From positions 682,001 through 746,000 of the forward strand of contig JACGCM010001954.1 of NCBI GenBank assembly GCA_014058105.1: 64,000 nucleotides of DNA, in the 5' to 3' direction. Shown here piece by piece: positions 46,780-59,557 of this stretch (positions are counted from its first letter, which is position 1; each line of letters begins with the position of its first letter). Below the pieces are notes generated by a model. The model had not been told where the DNA came from and ran no database searches. It saw only the letters and a list, made by a program, of their open reading frames with translations. Source of the DNA: Kingdonia uniflora (Eukaryota; Streptophyta; Magnoliopsida; Ranunculales; Circaeasteraceae). Position numbers and translations under genes: made by a program.

Positions 46780-48260
46780 TACTGTGTAAAACTACTTAAG
46801 GACTTAAGGTCGAAGTACAATCTCAGATGAATGCTCCATAACATATACTTCCAAGTCTAATGTACACATTCTTTATATTGTTGTTTGTCAAAAACTAACA
46901 TCTTTTATAGGTACCATTCCAGTGTCGTTTGCACCTAAACAGGTAACGAGTTTTTGGTCCATCACTACACTCTATCTATTACTTAGTACTTCTTATTAAT
47001 GAAGCGTACAAATCAAAAATTTCTTGATTTATTCTAACCTGCAGCTCCGCTTGCGAAGATAACAGGGATGTTGAGGACTCTCTCTCCATAGCAAGCTCAA
47101 CCTCTAAATCTTTTATTCTGAGGCGTATGTCCTTAAGTTTATACAACGATGTTTACGAAAGCAACTTAGCCTACAACATTCTATCCAAAATATATCCATA
47201 GTATACAAACATTCTCAAATATTCATACAATCACAGTTTTATCACACTATCTTACCTTTTCATTCTCTAACTATGGGTGCTCACTCAGGGGAGATACACC
47301 ATCTAGCCCATCCACAACGCCAGCGGTAACATCTTCAGTCTCTTCACCCTCATCCTCCTCCACATAGGTGTCGGCCCTAATGGCATCTACCTCATCTTTT
47401 AAATACCCTTTGGACATAAGGTGAAGCCCGAGCCTATCACGCTCAGCTACCACCTCCTCCAAATCCACTCTCACCTCCGCCTGAAGCTAATTAATCTCTA
47501 CTACTTAGGAAGCCTTCAAGGCCTCCAGCCGCTTCCCCTCCTTGCTCAAATCAGATTTCAATCGAGCTACATTTTACTCGAGCTCGACCTTCTTCCTTTT
47601 CAGCTCGACCCTCTCTTCCTCAACCCCGAGGCATATTCCCTTCATCAGTCGAGCAGCTTGCAAAAATCAAAAAAGAATCAACCTTATCGATTAGCACGAA
47701 TCATAATACAAAATCTACCACAAAACATATTCAAGCTTATGAACATACCATTCTGCTCAACTCTTCCTCCCCGTGGAGAGCTGCCAACCTGGCTTTTTCC
47801 TCCTCCTCTTTCCAATCATCTTCTACCACAGGTCGATCTTCTACGACCTTTACCCCTGATATTTTAAGTCAACCCTTCTCCTTTTTTCCCTGGCCTCGCC
47901 ACTTCCCGTGGTCCCAGAAGATGAAGATGCTTCAGCATTTTCCTTTTGGGGAACGTTCAAGCAAGTTTGCTCGACGTAATAGACTCAGGTAATCTTGTGC
48001 ATTCTGCTTCAGGGGCCTTAGGCAAGTTTACTCGCCATTCCCCATCAGTCCCCTTCTTCTTGCTGCCGTTCGCACTCGTCATTAGCCTTGTCAACTGATA
48101 TTTCATAACTTTAACAACTTGACTGCTAATACACTTTTTTCTACTAATGCCAAGATCTTCCAGTACAGCCTTGAGCTATCTCCTCTTGAGAAATTGTATC
48201 CAGCAATGATTCTTTCCTCTCCACCGGGGATTTAGGACCTGTAACATACAAAACATTGAC
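46780..48260 (-). pseudogene. Element B antisense ORF pieces, charged, unrecognised
   Basis: Several short minus frames, including 47271-47474 (RVDLEEVVAERDRLGLHLMS, then VEEDEGEETEDV) and a decayed part rich in Glu and Lys near 47500-48200 with a short Ser-rich basic run. They stand between the Transposase_28-like and coiled-coil parts and may be linked to them by splicing. Confidence 0.4.
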
Positions 48261-48456
48261 ATCAGTGAGCATTTCGTTGTCATACAAATTAAACTATCAA
48301 TCTCATATATTTTTCATGGTTATACTTACTTTGCTTTACAGTTTTAAAGAGAAGTTCCATGGGTTCTTCGTCATCTCTCTGAAGGCAATCACCCTTCACC
48401 CATATTACATTATTATTCTACGGTTGACCTACTGAGTTCAGATCGAAGAAGAGAGG

Positions 48457-49128
48457 TCAAGTTGCGCTCACACAGAAATATGCCCCTCTACTTGCAGAAT
48501 AGTTTGTCACACCATAAAACTGCAATACATCCTCAGAGGTTATCCTCTTCCTTCTCCCATATCCTTCCCACCGAATATTCAAAGTTCCACAGACACTTAT
48601 CACCTCCCACATGTTCCCGTTCATCTGAATGGGACATGCCCTTATGCGATTCATAATCTCTTTTACAAGATTGCTAAGGGGAAGACTCAACCCGTACTCC
48701 AACTGAGACAAGTAATACAAAAAGCCTTCTCACAATTCAGTCTGAACATCCTCATCAAAATACTCCAAAGAGATTGATTCCTCTATATCCCTATCCCTTT
48801 TCTCCTTCGCCAAATCAACCAACAGATAAAAATATTCCTCTCCCGTTGCTACAGTGCAACCCCTAAATTGCCTACTGGCATAATATATGCAGTTACCCCA
48901 TCTGCCCCCTTGAGATGCTCTGGCTTTACAAAACTCTTTGAATGCATCAGAACATGGAGGATAGGATACCAATCTTCCAGGAAAACTTGGAAATTGATCG
49001 ACACCTTTATCTTCCTCACTTCCAGACGTTCTACTCTCAGACTCAACCGACCAACCAGAGGTCGATGCCTCACTTGCAGGGGAACTCCTCATATCAACTA
49101 CAAGGAATGATTTTATCCTACATAACAC
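48457..49128 (-). pseudogene. Element B antisense ORF, Transposase_28-like
   Basis: Two minus frames split by a stop at 48728. The first (48730-49128) has SPASEASTSGWSVESESRTS, FPGRLVSYPPCSDAFKEFCK and GEEYFYLLVDLAKEKRD. The second (48457-48720) has YLSQLEYGLSLPLSNLVKEI, IRACPIQMNGNMWEVISVC and EDVLQFYGVTN. LxYGLSLPL plus a hydrophobic helix pair is the mark of the gypsy-type Transposase_28 family. No catalytic motif is seen. Confidence 0.65.
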
Positions 49129-50052
49129 GTTTGACCTACACAGAGGTCCAGGTATCTATCATTATCATTTAAAATACGTCAACATTCAAATATCTTTCAT
49201 ATATCGTATACAACAAATTTTTGTAGATTACTATAAATAGTAATTGGTCACTTTTAAGAGTAATACCAAATGATCCTCGAAAAAATACATGTACATATCA
49301 TAAATCCTTTACTAACCTTCTATGTCAGAGTATGAATCTGAGGCAGCGTCGCATCCTTCCCTTACCATGCTGCTGTACAACCACCTTCATGACTCAGTTA
49401 CAGTGACTCTCATATACTTTAACTGATGATCCGTTTCGTTTAAATCTCCATGAGTTTCTGCGCTATTTGAGCCTCTCATTTTTCTTCCTCTCTTACTGCT
49501 CATCAAGTTTTCAGAATTTGAAAAACGTTTAATTGACAAAGATGAAGAAGTATTTACATTTTTTTCTCCCTAACTGCTAGAAGTTATTTAGCCTCGCACG
49601 AGCCGTCCTTAGTTTTAGAACCGTGGCATCCCTTCCACTATCCATGTCAGACGTCTTATACCTTTTCGGTAATGACACCTTCCCATCATTGCCTTTTCCC
49701 TTATATTTCATTCTTTCTATCTCTCTTTTCCAAATTACCTTCTAACCTCGCCACACTCATGATGACTCACACTTACACGTAACCAATTTTTCACAACTTT
49801 TGCACAAGGGACAAAATTAAAAACTCCCTACTTTTTCTATACATCTTTTTTCTTCTACACATGTAGCATCAATGACGTCATTTCCAAAGCTCACATAACA
49901 GAGTTTTAAATATTTTCAAATTCATATTTCACAACAGTCACAAATAGCCATCACAAAAATAGAGGATCTATTCTACAACAATTCATTTCAAATTATTCAA
50001 ACACAAGCAGCTACATACTATCACCCCTATTTTTGTATTAACTTTGCTCTAC

Positions 50053-50428
50053 TCACATATAATTACATCTAAAACAGCCTTCATGACCTGGGAAGCCACA
50101 TCCAATCAATAAACCTACAGCAATCCTCGCATCCTCAAAGTCGATCTCTTCTTCAGCATTCAATCCTACCACCTCTTCTCGATCTGCAGGATCCGTCACC
50201 AGTTCACGAAATAACCCATTATAGAAGAAAAAAATATGCATACTCAAGTTCCCTGTTAATCGAATCTAAACCTTCGAATTGACATTCCCTCACCGGCAAC
50301 TCATCATCATGATCCAGCAGTCCAAAAATTCTCTCATACACTTCAGTGATCTTTATTGCCAATCGTCCTTCGGCGGCATAACGGATTCTCTGGGCTCGAC
50401 TCCACATCGTTCTAATCTCTTTCCCCAA
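50053..50428 (-). pseudogene. Element B antisense ORF 2 (CFRCNY tail)
   Basis: It begins RAQRIRYAAEGRLAIKITEV and passes through FGLLDHDDELP to YAYFFLL, then shifts frame into YNGLFRELVTDPADREEVVG and ends GHEGCFRCNYM. The E copy (23084-23438) has EGRLSIK and LGCFKCNYI at the same points. It is the second ORF from the 3' LTR in both elements. Confidence 0.55.
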
Positions 50429-51228
50429 ATTCAGAAATCATTCTACCCTTATTTATCCATTTTTACCATTAATTTCATGCAAATTATGTTATTTTCCTTT
50501 TATCTCATAACAGAAGCCCCTTATCTTGAGAAAAATTATTTGAACGTATCTCTTCCTATCGAACTTAGTAATACCAGATTGTTACAGATCAATCTTGTTA
50601 TTTTTAGATCTAATTTTCTAAAAATGACCTCTCAAGATCGATTCTTCATTCTAAAGCTCCTACAAAAAAAATCTCCCACATTTCCAGTTCATAGATCGAA
50701 TACAATTCATATCTTAACACATATATTCCAAAATAAATGCATACCAGTTCAATTATTACAATTATTTTACCTTTTGGCCTCATATATTTAATTTCATAAA
50801 ATATTCTAAACTCTTCATACAACTTGATTTCTAGAGCTATTCTAACTCTATATCAACACGAATTTGGATAACAAATTTTATTCATCTCGAAAAATATTAC
50901 AAGTGCTTTTACAGATAATAAGTCTTTCAAGTACTCGACAATAGGTACTTTACAGATCAAGTTTTATCCAATACTCAGCTTTAGGCACTTTACAAATAAT
51001 AAGTTTTTTAGTACTTTTACCGCTAACAAGTCCTTCAGGCACTCCAAAGCTTTAAATCCTTCAGTTCGTCCTGCTTCAGTAATTTTTTACCATAATGCAA
51101 AGTAAACATTGGAAACAACAAAGATCCCCCCTCCCATGATTTTGGTCAAAGTCTAGACGAACTTCAAATGGAAATTATGGGAATAGGAGACTCCGTGCTT
51201 GAACCAACCCTACAAACTGAAGGCCTTC

Positions 51229-51683
51229 TCAGCGCAAATTAGTGATGGAAATGCAGAAGCAGACTTCCATTCTCCGTCTACCTCCTCCACTACCATCACC
51301 GCCTCCCCTATAACCACCAACCCTTAGAGTTGATAGAGATGAAAAGGGCCTGACCTTAGAATCCATTGTAACGCAAAAGATCAGTGCAACTGCCCCGCAG
51401 TTACGCCAATCCCTATATCTGTCTCCCCAACCTTGTCTTCCGCAAAGATGCAGAGACAAACCCAACGTTGCTCGCCTATCAAGACAACGTAGTGAAACCT
51501 CCATCAACAGTAAAAATCCTCATTAGCTTCAGCCGCTTCATTTTTTGACATTCCTTGATACGCCGGAGGAACGAAAACAGGAGTCAGATTCTCCAAGGAC
51601 TAATCTCTGAAAAACTTTAACTTCAACCTCTACATTTTAGAAGTGATTCTCTCTTCAAGAACAATACTACGAGTCATCACCAT
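51229..51683 (-). pseudogene. Element B conserved small antisense ORF 1
   Basis: The minus ATG at 51683 opens MVMTRSIVLEERITSKM, then a TAG, and VPPAYQGMSKNEAAEANEDF follows. The last part (51229-51507) shifts frame and ends about 800 bases before the 3' LTR. P-x-Y-x-G-M and the acidic helix after it are shared with A and E. Confidence 0.6.
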
Positions 51684-52012
51684 CTTCGATACTTCTTGAA
51701 GATTTTATATCAGAACAAACATACTTGGCCACCAACCTCGGTACAAGTACTATTTATATAACCTTACATTTATTGTGCAAGTATTTTTTCCCAAGCATTA
51801 TCATTCAATACGACAAGACTCTTCAAACCCTAACTGTCACGTACATCAATATTCCCATCAACAATAAATGCACGTACTTTACCCTTGACACGCGCATCTT
51901 TATACAGTTAAACGCTTTCATTAGTTCCTTCCTCATTTAAATTTTCTAACCCATATCCCAAAAATTCTTTCCCAACCCAAGCCACTCGTGACTTCGGTTG
52001 CGAGGGGGCGAT

Positions 52013-52631
52013 TGTAGGGGCTTACCCCCTCGATCTTACCAAAATCGATCTGTCTCCAATTCGAACTACCTCCATGTCAGACTCACACATTCTCCATACG
52101 ACTTCACCAGTCAACATTACCACATATTCTACAAACTGATAAGAAACGTGGGTCGAGCTTAAACTGAAAAACCTGAACAAGCCAAGGCCACATGTCTCTC
52201 TTAAACTCAGTAGTTACACAATCAACCGCCACTAACCACATTATTCGGAGAACGTGCTCCAACATGATGAGGAACTGCGGGGAAGGCCTATATAAAGAAA
52301 AATTTCTAGAAGAGACAAGGGACCAAAAGATTATAGAAAAAATCACCAGGAAGACTATATTTTCTAGATTCTTCGAAACATAAAACTTTGTATCCACAAG
52401 ATCAAGCATTTCTAAGTCTAGAGATCACTTGTAATAGGATATCATCCCCAAGCAATAAATGTCACTATTATAAAAATCTTCAACCCGAGGTCATGTTTTT
52501 TTAACCTATTCATAGGTTTTCCACGCTAAACACCTGTGTCATTTCTAGTTTTCAATTAGATTTTATTACGGGTACATTGGTATAAGAGCTAATTATAGGC
52601 TACTTTGAGTTTACAAAATTAGGCCATTACA
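52013..52631 (+). repeat. Element B 3' LTR
   Basis: It starts TGTAGGGGCTTACCCCC and ends GGCCATTACA. It is colinear with 26442-27057. The polypurine tract ends at 52012. Confidence 0.95.
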
Positions 52632-53930
52632 GAATTGGTTAAAGATAGTGTTGTTCGAGTGAATGCACCCCCCCCCCTCTCAAGCTGATCAAGTTCCAGC
52701 TCCTGACACTGAACTGGAGCTACCGTCTAAAGTAGAGATTGGCAAGAATAATTAATCTCATTCTGTTGTATCTTGTTCAAACTATTTCATTCTATTTTGA
52801 CTTTGATAAGACTATTTTCTATGCGTTTTGAAACTACAAATTTTGATAGACATAAGTTTATTGTGTCTTGTTTTGAATGTATATTTGATAACATAAAATT
52901 TGTAATCTGTGTAGGAGATAGAGCGGTTGAGAAAAATTATTACCGCAATGGGGAGATAGTTGAGTAGAACGAGGGAATCCATGATTCGTACTCAATAGGT
53001 ACTAAATAAAACTGCAGATATGCAAAAATAAAAATAGAGAAGGATAAGGTTTTGAGAAAAGAGGATGATAGAGGTACGTTAGTGCGAAAAGCTAAAGACT
53101 TGGTGTGTTTTATTGATACGAGTGATAAAGCCAGGTGTTAGAGGCTTTTGTTAACTCTAACCTTGTATTTTAAGACTAAAGTAGATAGTGAGTAGGGTTT
53201 AAAAGAGGCTTATGTAGATCTCTTAAAATAAATGGGCATAGTACCTGATCTAGCTCGAGTTAGGTTTTTAACTCAAGAAGCACGAAATCATCATAGCGTT
53301 GAGGCAAAAAAAAATCGGCTCGAGCTGGTGTGTCTATTATATGGGGTGACATAGGTCCCTTACCTGATGTTTTTGGTTTTATATAGGATCAAAGATCAAT
53401 AAGGATTTTATTTTTCAAAATAAGGAAAGAATAGAGAGTGTTACAAGCCAAGTTAGAGGGTGAGTTAAATGAGTTGCAAAATACGCTGAAGTAATGTACG
53501 GAAGAAAATAAATCTTTAGAAAATCAACTAACAGTAGAAACAACCGTCAGAAAGAAGGTAGAAGAGGAATTAAAATTGTTAGGTGTATTACAAAAGGATA
53601 TGTATAAGCGTCTACATAGATCATAGATGGTGTTAAAGGAATATTTGTATCCGACGCGAGCATAGGTCGTTACTCAAACGGACCAGAAATTTCATATAGC
53701 GAGTGCGATTGAGTTTATGGAGGGGAGTTGGCAAGGGTGGAGAATGAATTTAAGAAGTATGTTATGGATTGTGGGAAATACTTTGATGTAGAGAATGAAA
53801 AGGAAGAAAATATGTGGTTTACGAAAGATGAGGGAAAAGAGGCCGAAATACCAGCGCCTAGACCAGCACAAAATTTATTAGAGGATGACGAGGAGGAGGG
53901 CGAGAGTCTTATACCTCATTCACGGTGAAG
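52632..53930 (+). pseudogene. Element E antisense ORF continuation
   Basis: 52632-52755 is the tail of the ORF broken by B. After AT-rich text (intron-like, 52756-53000) charged frames follow: ELNELQNTLK near 53470-53510, and 53728-53928 (ARVENEFKKYVMDCGKYFDV, then LEDDEEEGESLIPHSR). All are broken by stops. Confidence 0.5.
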
Positions 53931-54299
53931 GGCACCAGCGGGAGGTTGTGACCTTTGTTGCACCTATAGACATGCAGGTAGATAGGTCGGGACGATCGGG
54001 GAATAGGGGGCAGTCTTCTCGTAGTTCGAAGGAACGCAAGTAGGTTACTTATGTTGGTCAAAAACTTTCATATGCATTAGATATATGTATACTATTTTGA
54101 TAATAAATCAATGTGTTATGCTTGTGATGGTAAAATAGATATGAATAGAAATATAGATCGATCGTATACAAGTGTTTTATTGTCTTAAGATCAATCGTAG
54201 ACAATATTTTTTGAGTGAAATTGTGAACTGTGATTTAGAAGTATGATGGTATGTAAACTATTTTGATGTATGAACTATTTTGTATGTGAATTCAAATTA

Positions 54300-55320
54300 T
54301 TAATGCAGGTCAAACTGGAAGAGGTTCAAAGTCAGTGTGAGGCACTGTGCATTTTAAACAAAAATTAAACGCTGATTTTAACTAGCATCGGGAGGCTTAA
54401 AAAATATTGCAGAGTTAAATGTAAAAATAGAGTTGGGGATGATCGAGAAGCAAGGCATGGTAAGTCATTTGTCCGAGCAAATGGTAAAAAAGGATGCTGA
54501 ACTAGCAAGTACCCAAGAGAAAATGGTAGAGCTAAATTAGGTTGTGAAGAAAAAGAAGTTGGACATTGAAAAAGCTCATTGTCACAAAAGTAATATCTTG
54601 GAACGAGTAACTAAGCAAGATGGGGAATTAATACTAGAGCGAGCTAAACTGATAGAGTTGCTGGCGATGTTAAAGAAAGAAAATGATGATGCTAAATGTG
54701 CTCAGGTTCAGATCAACACGTTAGAGGTGGAAGTAGTCGGTTTGCGAGCTTCTGTTAGGAAGGCAAATGAACGAGCCAGAGAGTTTGAAGGAATGTGGAA
54801 TGTTTTTAAAAATAAATTAAAGGATTTGGAGGAAGTTAACAGGAAACAGAATGAGATGGTAAAAACTTATTGGGCTAGGATAGGGAACTTAGAGAACGTA
54901 GTTCAAGTATTGGAATTAGACCATATGGGGCTTCAAACGACAGTGGAGCGGCTGACTAGTTCGAATGACAAATTGAAGGTAGATCTTGTAACAGCCCAAC
55001 GGGACATTAACATAGAGGTTGATCAGAGGTGCCACAACTAGTTTGTTATGGAGGAATCATTGGCTATGTTGGGATAGATGGACGAATTTATGACAGTGAT
55101 GGAAACATGAAATAAAATTGTTATTGAAGAAAAAAATTATGGTGGCAAATTGTTGTAAAGACTTAGAAAGTTTGCTAAATGAGGCAAGGGGAAAGATTAT
55201 AGAGCTAGCCGTGCTTGACATAGGTAAGCTCGAGGAAAATAGGGTGCATAATAAAAAAAATGGTAGCATTGCTTACCTTTTTTGTGTCTAAGTTTAAGAG
55301 ACTGGAAAAGGAATGAGGCA
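54300..55320 (+). pseudogene. Element E antisense coiled-coil ORF
   Basis: The run 54544-55041 is open for 165 codons and is one long heptad pattern (KKKLDIEKAHCHKSNILERV, EVVGLRASVRKANERAREFE, LKDLEEVNRKQNEMVKTYWA, LTSSNDKLKVDLVTAQRDIN). It is the equivalent of 46135-46690 plus 33448-34302 in B. Stops precede and follow it. Confidence 0.65.
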
Positions 55321-55689
55321 CAATTTATGAATGCATGATCGAAAATGGTGTGAAGTGTTAAATGCAGCTAGTACGAACTGAATACTTGGATCGTGTTATG
55401 TCGAAAATAGGTGTGCTCACTAAAGACAGATGGGCTGAAGGAAAAGAAATTGTTATTGCGAGGGCACCAAAACTGAGGCTTCCACAACCTTCAAAATATG
55501 GGAAAAGTTCGTATGATAGATTTTCTAATTGAACTTCATAATTTAGGGAGCATTGGTATTGATTAGAAATGAATTTGCTTTATCACCTGACATATAGTTG
55601 ACAGAGTGTAAATACTACAGAGAAATTTTGTGTTATCTGATAGTAGGACTAGTGGTCTGTAGATATTTGTATCAAATTTTGATGAACCA

Positions 55690-55950
55690 ATTGTGGTCTT
55701 AAAGTATGTAATCTATTGGCCGAATTAGATAATCAATAACCAACCTATTATGTATTAGAAAGTCGAATATGGATGAACCAAGAACCGACTTGCAATGTAT
55801 TAGAAGATTAAATTGTACAAAGTAATAATTGACCTGTAATATATTAGAAGATTTAATTGGACAAACCAATGACCGACCTGCTATGTATTAGAAGATCGAA
55901 TTGGATGAACCAATAACCGGTCTGTAATGTAATAGTAGAATTGGGGTGAA
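55690..55950. repeat. 44-bp tandem array of element E (about 5 copies)
   Basis: The phrase AACCGACCTGYAATGTATTA and its variants recur at 55738, 55783, 55827, 55871 and 55915, steps of 44-45 bases, with AGAAGATCGAATTGGATGAA between them. Same position in the element as the arrays in A and B, different sequence. Confidence 0.85.
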
Positions 55951-56199
55951 CCTATTATTTATCTACGATATAGTAGATGCGTTTTGTATATATGTTAGAT
56001 ATGTAATAGAAAAAGAGTATTGTATAAGATAGTAGAATAGTACTGTAATGTAGGTCGATCAAACATAAGTAATTCATTAATGCAGGAATGACATACAAAA
56101 ATGTAAGAAATAGTATAATGTAAACTGTGATAATTTGCTATATGCGATAAAACTTCAACCTCCTCGTGCTCCATGGATTGAGGACTCATTCTTTATCTA

Positions 56200-57250
56200 A
56201 TGTAATGAGGCCGTAAGAACCGAGACCACTTTTGTCGATAACAATAAAAGGTCCTTCCTAATTTTTTGCAAGTTTCCCAGCATTTAGTTCCTTTCTATGT
56301 TTGGGGACCTCTCGTAGGATGAGGTCTTTAATTTTAAACTCTCTATGATGAACGTGCTTGTTGTATAACTGTGCCAAAGCCTAATGGTACCTTCCCAAGT
56401 TCATGATTTCTCTGTTTGTTATTTTGTCGATCCAGTTCATGTTACATACTAACTAAAACTCATTTTATTTGTCTGACATTGTATGATTACGTATTGGGTG
56501 ATGATATTGAGTAGGTATGATTGCTTCAGTACCGTAAGCTAACAAGAACGGTATACATCCAGTTGACACTCGAGATATTGTTCGGTACGCCCATAATATG
56601 TGTAGTAATTCTTGTACCCAATTACCTTTCTTCTCTGTCAAGCGCTTTTTTATGCCATCAACTATAGTACAATTGGTAATTTTGGCCTGACCATTTCCTT
56701 GTGGGTAATATGGATTTGAAGGAAAGTGGATGATGTTATGCTGATTGAGGAAGTTGACGACCTTTAAACCAACAAAATGTGGTCCATTATCTATTCTGAT
56801 GAGGTAGGGGCAACCGATTTGTATAATAATGTTTTCACATATGAATTTGATGGCTTCGTCTTCGCGCGTTCGACTCAAGGGACTGCTTCTACCCACTTGG
56901 TGAAATAGTCCATTGTTACTAAAAGGTGTCTTCTTTTTCCTAGGGAATTTGAGAATTTACCCACGAGGTCGAGGGCCCACCTTTTGAATGGCCTGACAAC
57001 TTTGCTAAAATGGAGTTCCAAAGTCGGAGCTCAAATTTTGGGTCCATGTCGTTGGCATGTATCACACTTGCTTGCATATTTAATGGCTTGAGCTTTTATT
57101 TTAGGCCAAAAGACTCCTTGAGTAAAAGCTCGGTTTGCTAAGGGTCGTCCTACCACATGGGATCCGCAAGTGCCTTCGTATAAATTGTGCAGGAAGTCTT
57201 GGGCTTCCTTATCAGATAAACATTCGAGATAGGGCTCTGTAACCGACCTT
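56200..57250 (-). pseudogene. Element E integrase remnant
   Basis: Minus strand, core ORF at 56465-56896: IKFICENIIIQIGCPYLIRI, DNGPHFVGLKVVNFL (second D present), NPYYPQGNGQAKITN where K replaces the catalytic E, and ELLHILWAYRTISRVSTGC. The zinc-binding region and the first D lie upstream (56900-57200) in broken frames. Confidence 0.85.
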
Positions 57251-57379
57251 TTGTAAAGGAGATTATTGAAAATGATGTATCATTTAACATTGTCTATCAA
57301 TCGTATTCTTTCATTGACATCTTCAAGGAGTTCGCCATCAAATGTATTTTTTTGTTCGATATATATGAGGAAAGGTCAT

Positions 57380-57875
57380 CTCTAATCGTCTTCAACCTCT
57401 TTGTCTCTCCTAGTATTAATGGCGCTTGAGCTTAGGATTCTAATGTTGGGGATGGATACTACTTCGATCTTTAGATATCGGGATTCCATTCTGAGGACTC
57501 CAGCAAGATAAGCGAGGGAGTTAGAATGTCTGTTTTCTCTACAAAGTAAGTATTGGATTGTAGCCTTTTTTAAATCTGCTCATTCTGTCAGCTACAGCTA
57601 CTGCATAATGTATCATATTCCTAATTTTCTTATACTTGTCTATATATAATGGTTCACGGTTAATAAAGAATATGTGTAAACAGATAATTTGGGCACACCA
57701 ATCTTCAGTGTCATATCCAGTCCGTGGATTAGTGTCTCATATTCTATTTCGTTATTGGTAGCTTCGAAGTTGAATCAGACTAATTTCTCAATTTTATCAT
57801 TGGAAGGTGTGATAAGAACTATCCTAATGCCTGACCCAACTGGTCCAGCAGAACCGTCAGTTAAAAAGTACTAAC
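57380..57875 (-). pseudogene. Element E archaeal-type RNase H
   Basis: Minus strand: YFLTDGSAGPVGSGIRIVLI, IEKLV then a stop, FNFEATNNEIEYETLIHGLD and GVPKLSVYT. The first acidic residue (TDGSAG) and the E in IEYE are present. It matches 6990-7230 in A and 30870-31090 in B. Confidence 0.8.
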
Positions 57876-57959
57876 CATTTTTGGATATCTATTCCAATTT
57901 TCTACAATTTGTTCTTCGTTTATATCGGTATTATCCTCTTCCTAATTTGGGTCGTCTAC

Positions 57960-59140
57960 TAGAAAATTTGTGATGAAATCTACTATTGCTTTCCCTTTTC
58001 CAGAATGTCGTGGTTCAAAATGTATATCGTGTTCTCCAAGTGTAACTGGCCATTATTGGACTCGTCTGGATTTCTCCCATTTGGATAAAACTTGGAAATT
58101 TCTCCCAAGGGGGTAATTTTTCATTACCCAAAGTGAATAAGCTGGAAATATTATTTTAACTTCTACAATGTTTTGACGAGAGCTAGGAACATTTTTTCAA
58201 TCTTAGTGTACCGTGTTACTATTGGAGTAAGAGTCTTACTAATGAAGTAGATGGGTTTTCCGTCTTCTCGTCAAGTCGGATGAGAACAGAGTTGAGCGAG
58301 TTATTAGTAACGGTAAGGTATATCATAAATTCTTCTCCTTCCTTGGGTGTAATCATTACTGGTGGTTTCACCAAGTAGCGTTTCAGTTCTTGAAATGTTG
58401 TTTCACATTCTATGGTCCACTCGATCTCGGGATCTTTTTGAGTTTTTCTTTTTTCGCCCCTTCTCGTAGAAGGTCAAAAACCATCTACACCAATCTGACG
58501 ACTTGGAAATAAAATAATTTATTGCTATTATTTTTTAAGCTTACTTTTGGACGTCTTTCTTTGTCTTTGGTGAAGGCATGGATAACAAGGCACGGATACA
58601 ATCTAGGTCAGCTTCGATACATTATTTGTTAATCAAATGTCCTAAGAATTTTCCCAATTGTACTCCGAACTAGCATTTGTCAGGATTTAGTCATATTTTA
58701 TAAGATCAAAGAATTTCGAAGGTCGTGTGCAAATCTGCGATATGGTTTTCCTTGTTGAGACTTTTACACACATATCATCAATGTAAACTTTTATTATTTC
58801 CCAAGATGGTTTTGGAACATCTGGGTCATCAGTCTTTGGTAAGTGGCTCCAGCGTTCTTGAGACCGAATGACACGACTTTGTCATAATATAATCCATGTT
58901 CTATTATGAAAGCTATTTTTTCTTGATCTTCAGGCAAAAGGGGTATCTGATTATACCCTGATGTGGCATCTATCATGGACAAGATTTCATGTCCCGCAGT
59001 TGAATCGAGCAGATGGTTGATGATAGGATGGAGAAAACGATCTTTCAGAGTATATTTATTTAAGTTTGTGAAATCCATGCATACTCTGATTTAGCCATTT
59101 TTCGGGGTAATTGGCTTTTAAAATAAAACGAACTTCAATG
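57960..59140 (-). pseudogene. Element E reverse transcriptase and first RNase H
   Basis: The ORF at 58794-59078 reads MDFTNLNKYTLKDRFLHPII, LSMIDATSGYNQIPLLPEDQ and VSFGLKNAGATYQRLMTQMF. After a stop and shift the YIDDM box (KVYIDDM) lies at about 58770-58792. The thumb and the retroviral-type RNase H follow down to 57960 in broken frames. Confidence 0.85.
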
Positions 59141-59557
59141 AATTTATTGATCTCTTTGTGGACTTCCACTCGTAGTCTCGGTGTTAATGTCTTTTGTTTC
59201 TATTTGACCGCCTCGGCCTTGTCTTTTAAGCTAAGCTTGTGGCAAGCTAAAGTTGGGTCGATGCCTTACATTTTATGGAATGTCCATATGAACACGTCAT
59301 TGTTATCTGTTAGAAGCTGAATAAGAGTATTTCGTTCTGTTGCGGGTAAAAGAGTCCCAATGTAGATACCTCGCTTGTCTCCACTAATTTTAACGTATTA
59401 TGTGGCTTCCGTACTCGGTAGCTGGCTCTCTGTAGTGTTCTCTACAGTACTCTATAGTTGTTATGCAGTGTATATTTTTTGTGGCTCTGTCATGATGGTT
59501 CCAGTAATTTCGCAAGCGGGAGCTAGCTTCTGACTGCCATTGATTTCATAGAGACCG

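Larger units (their letters stand above)
26442..52631 (+). mobile_element. Element B: Tat-lineage gypsy retrotransposon, plus strand, with nested CACTA
   Basis: LTRs 26442-27057 and 52013-52631. Flanks GAACT (26437-26441) and GAATT (52632-52636) are a 4/5 target duplication. Without the CACTA element it would be about 14.4 kb. Order: PBS, gag, protease, RT, RNase H, archaeal-type RNase H, integrase, 160-bp array, antisense ORFs, polypurine tract (GAGGGGGCGAT at 52002-52012). It lies head-on against E, inside an antisense ORF of E. All ORFs are broken. Confidence 0.93.

Noticed and set aside
57689..57874. Plus-strand ORF of 61 codons
   Set aside because: Exact shadow of the archaeal-type RNase H of element E on the minus strand.
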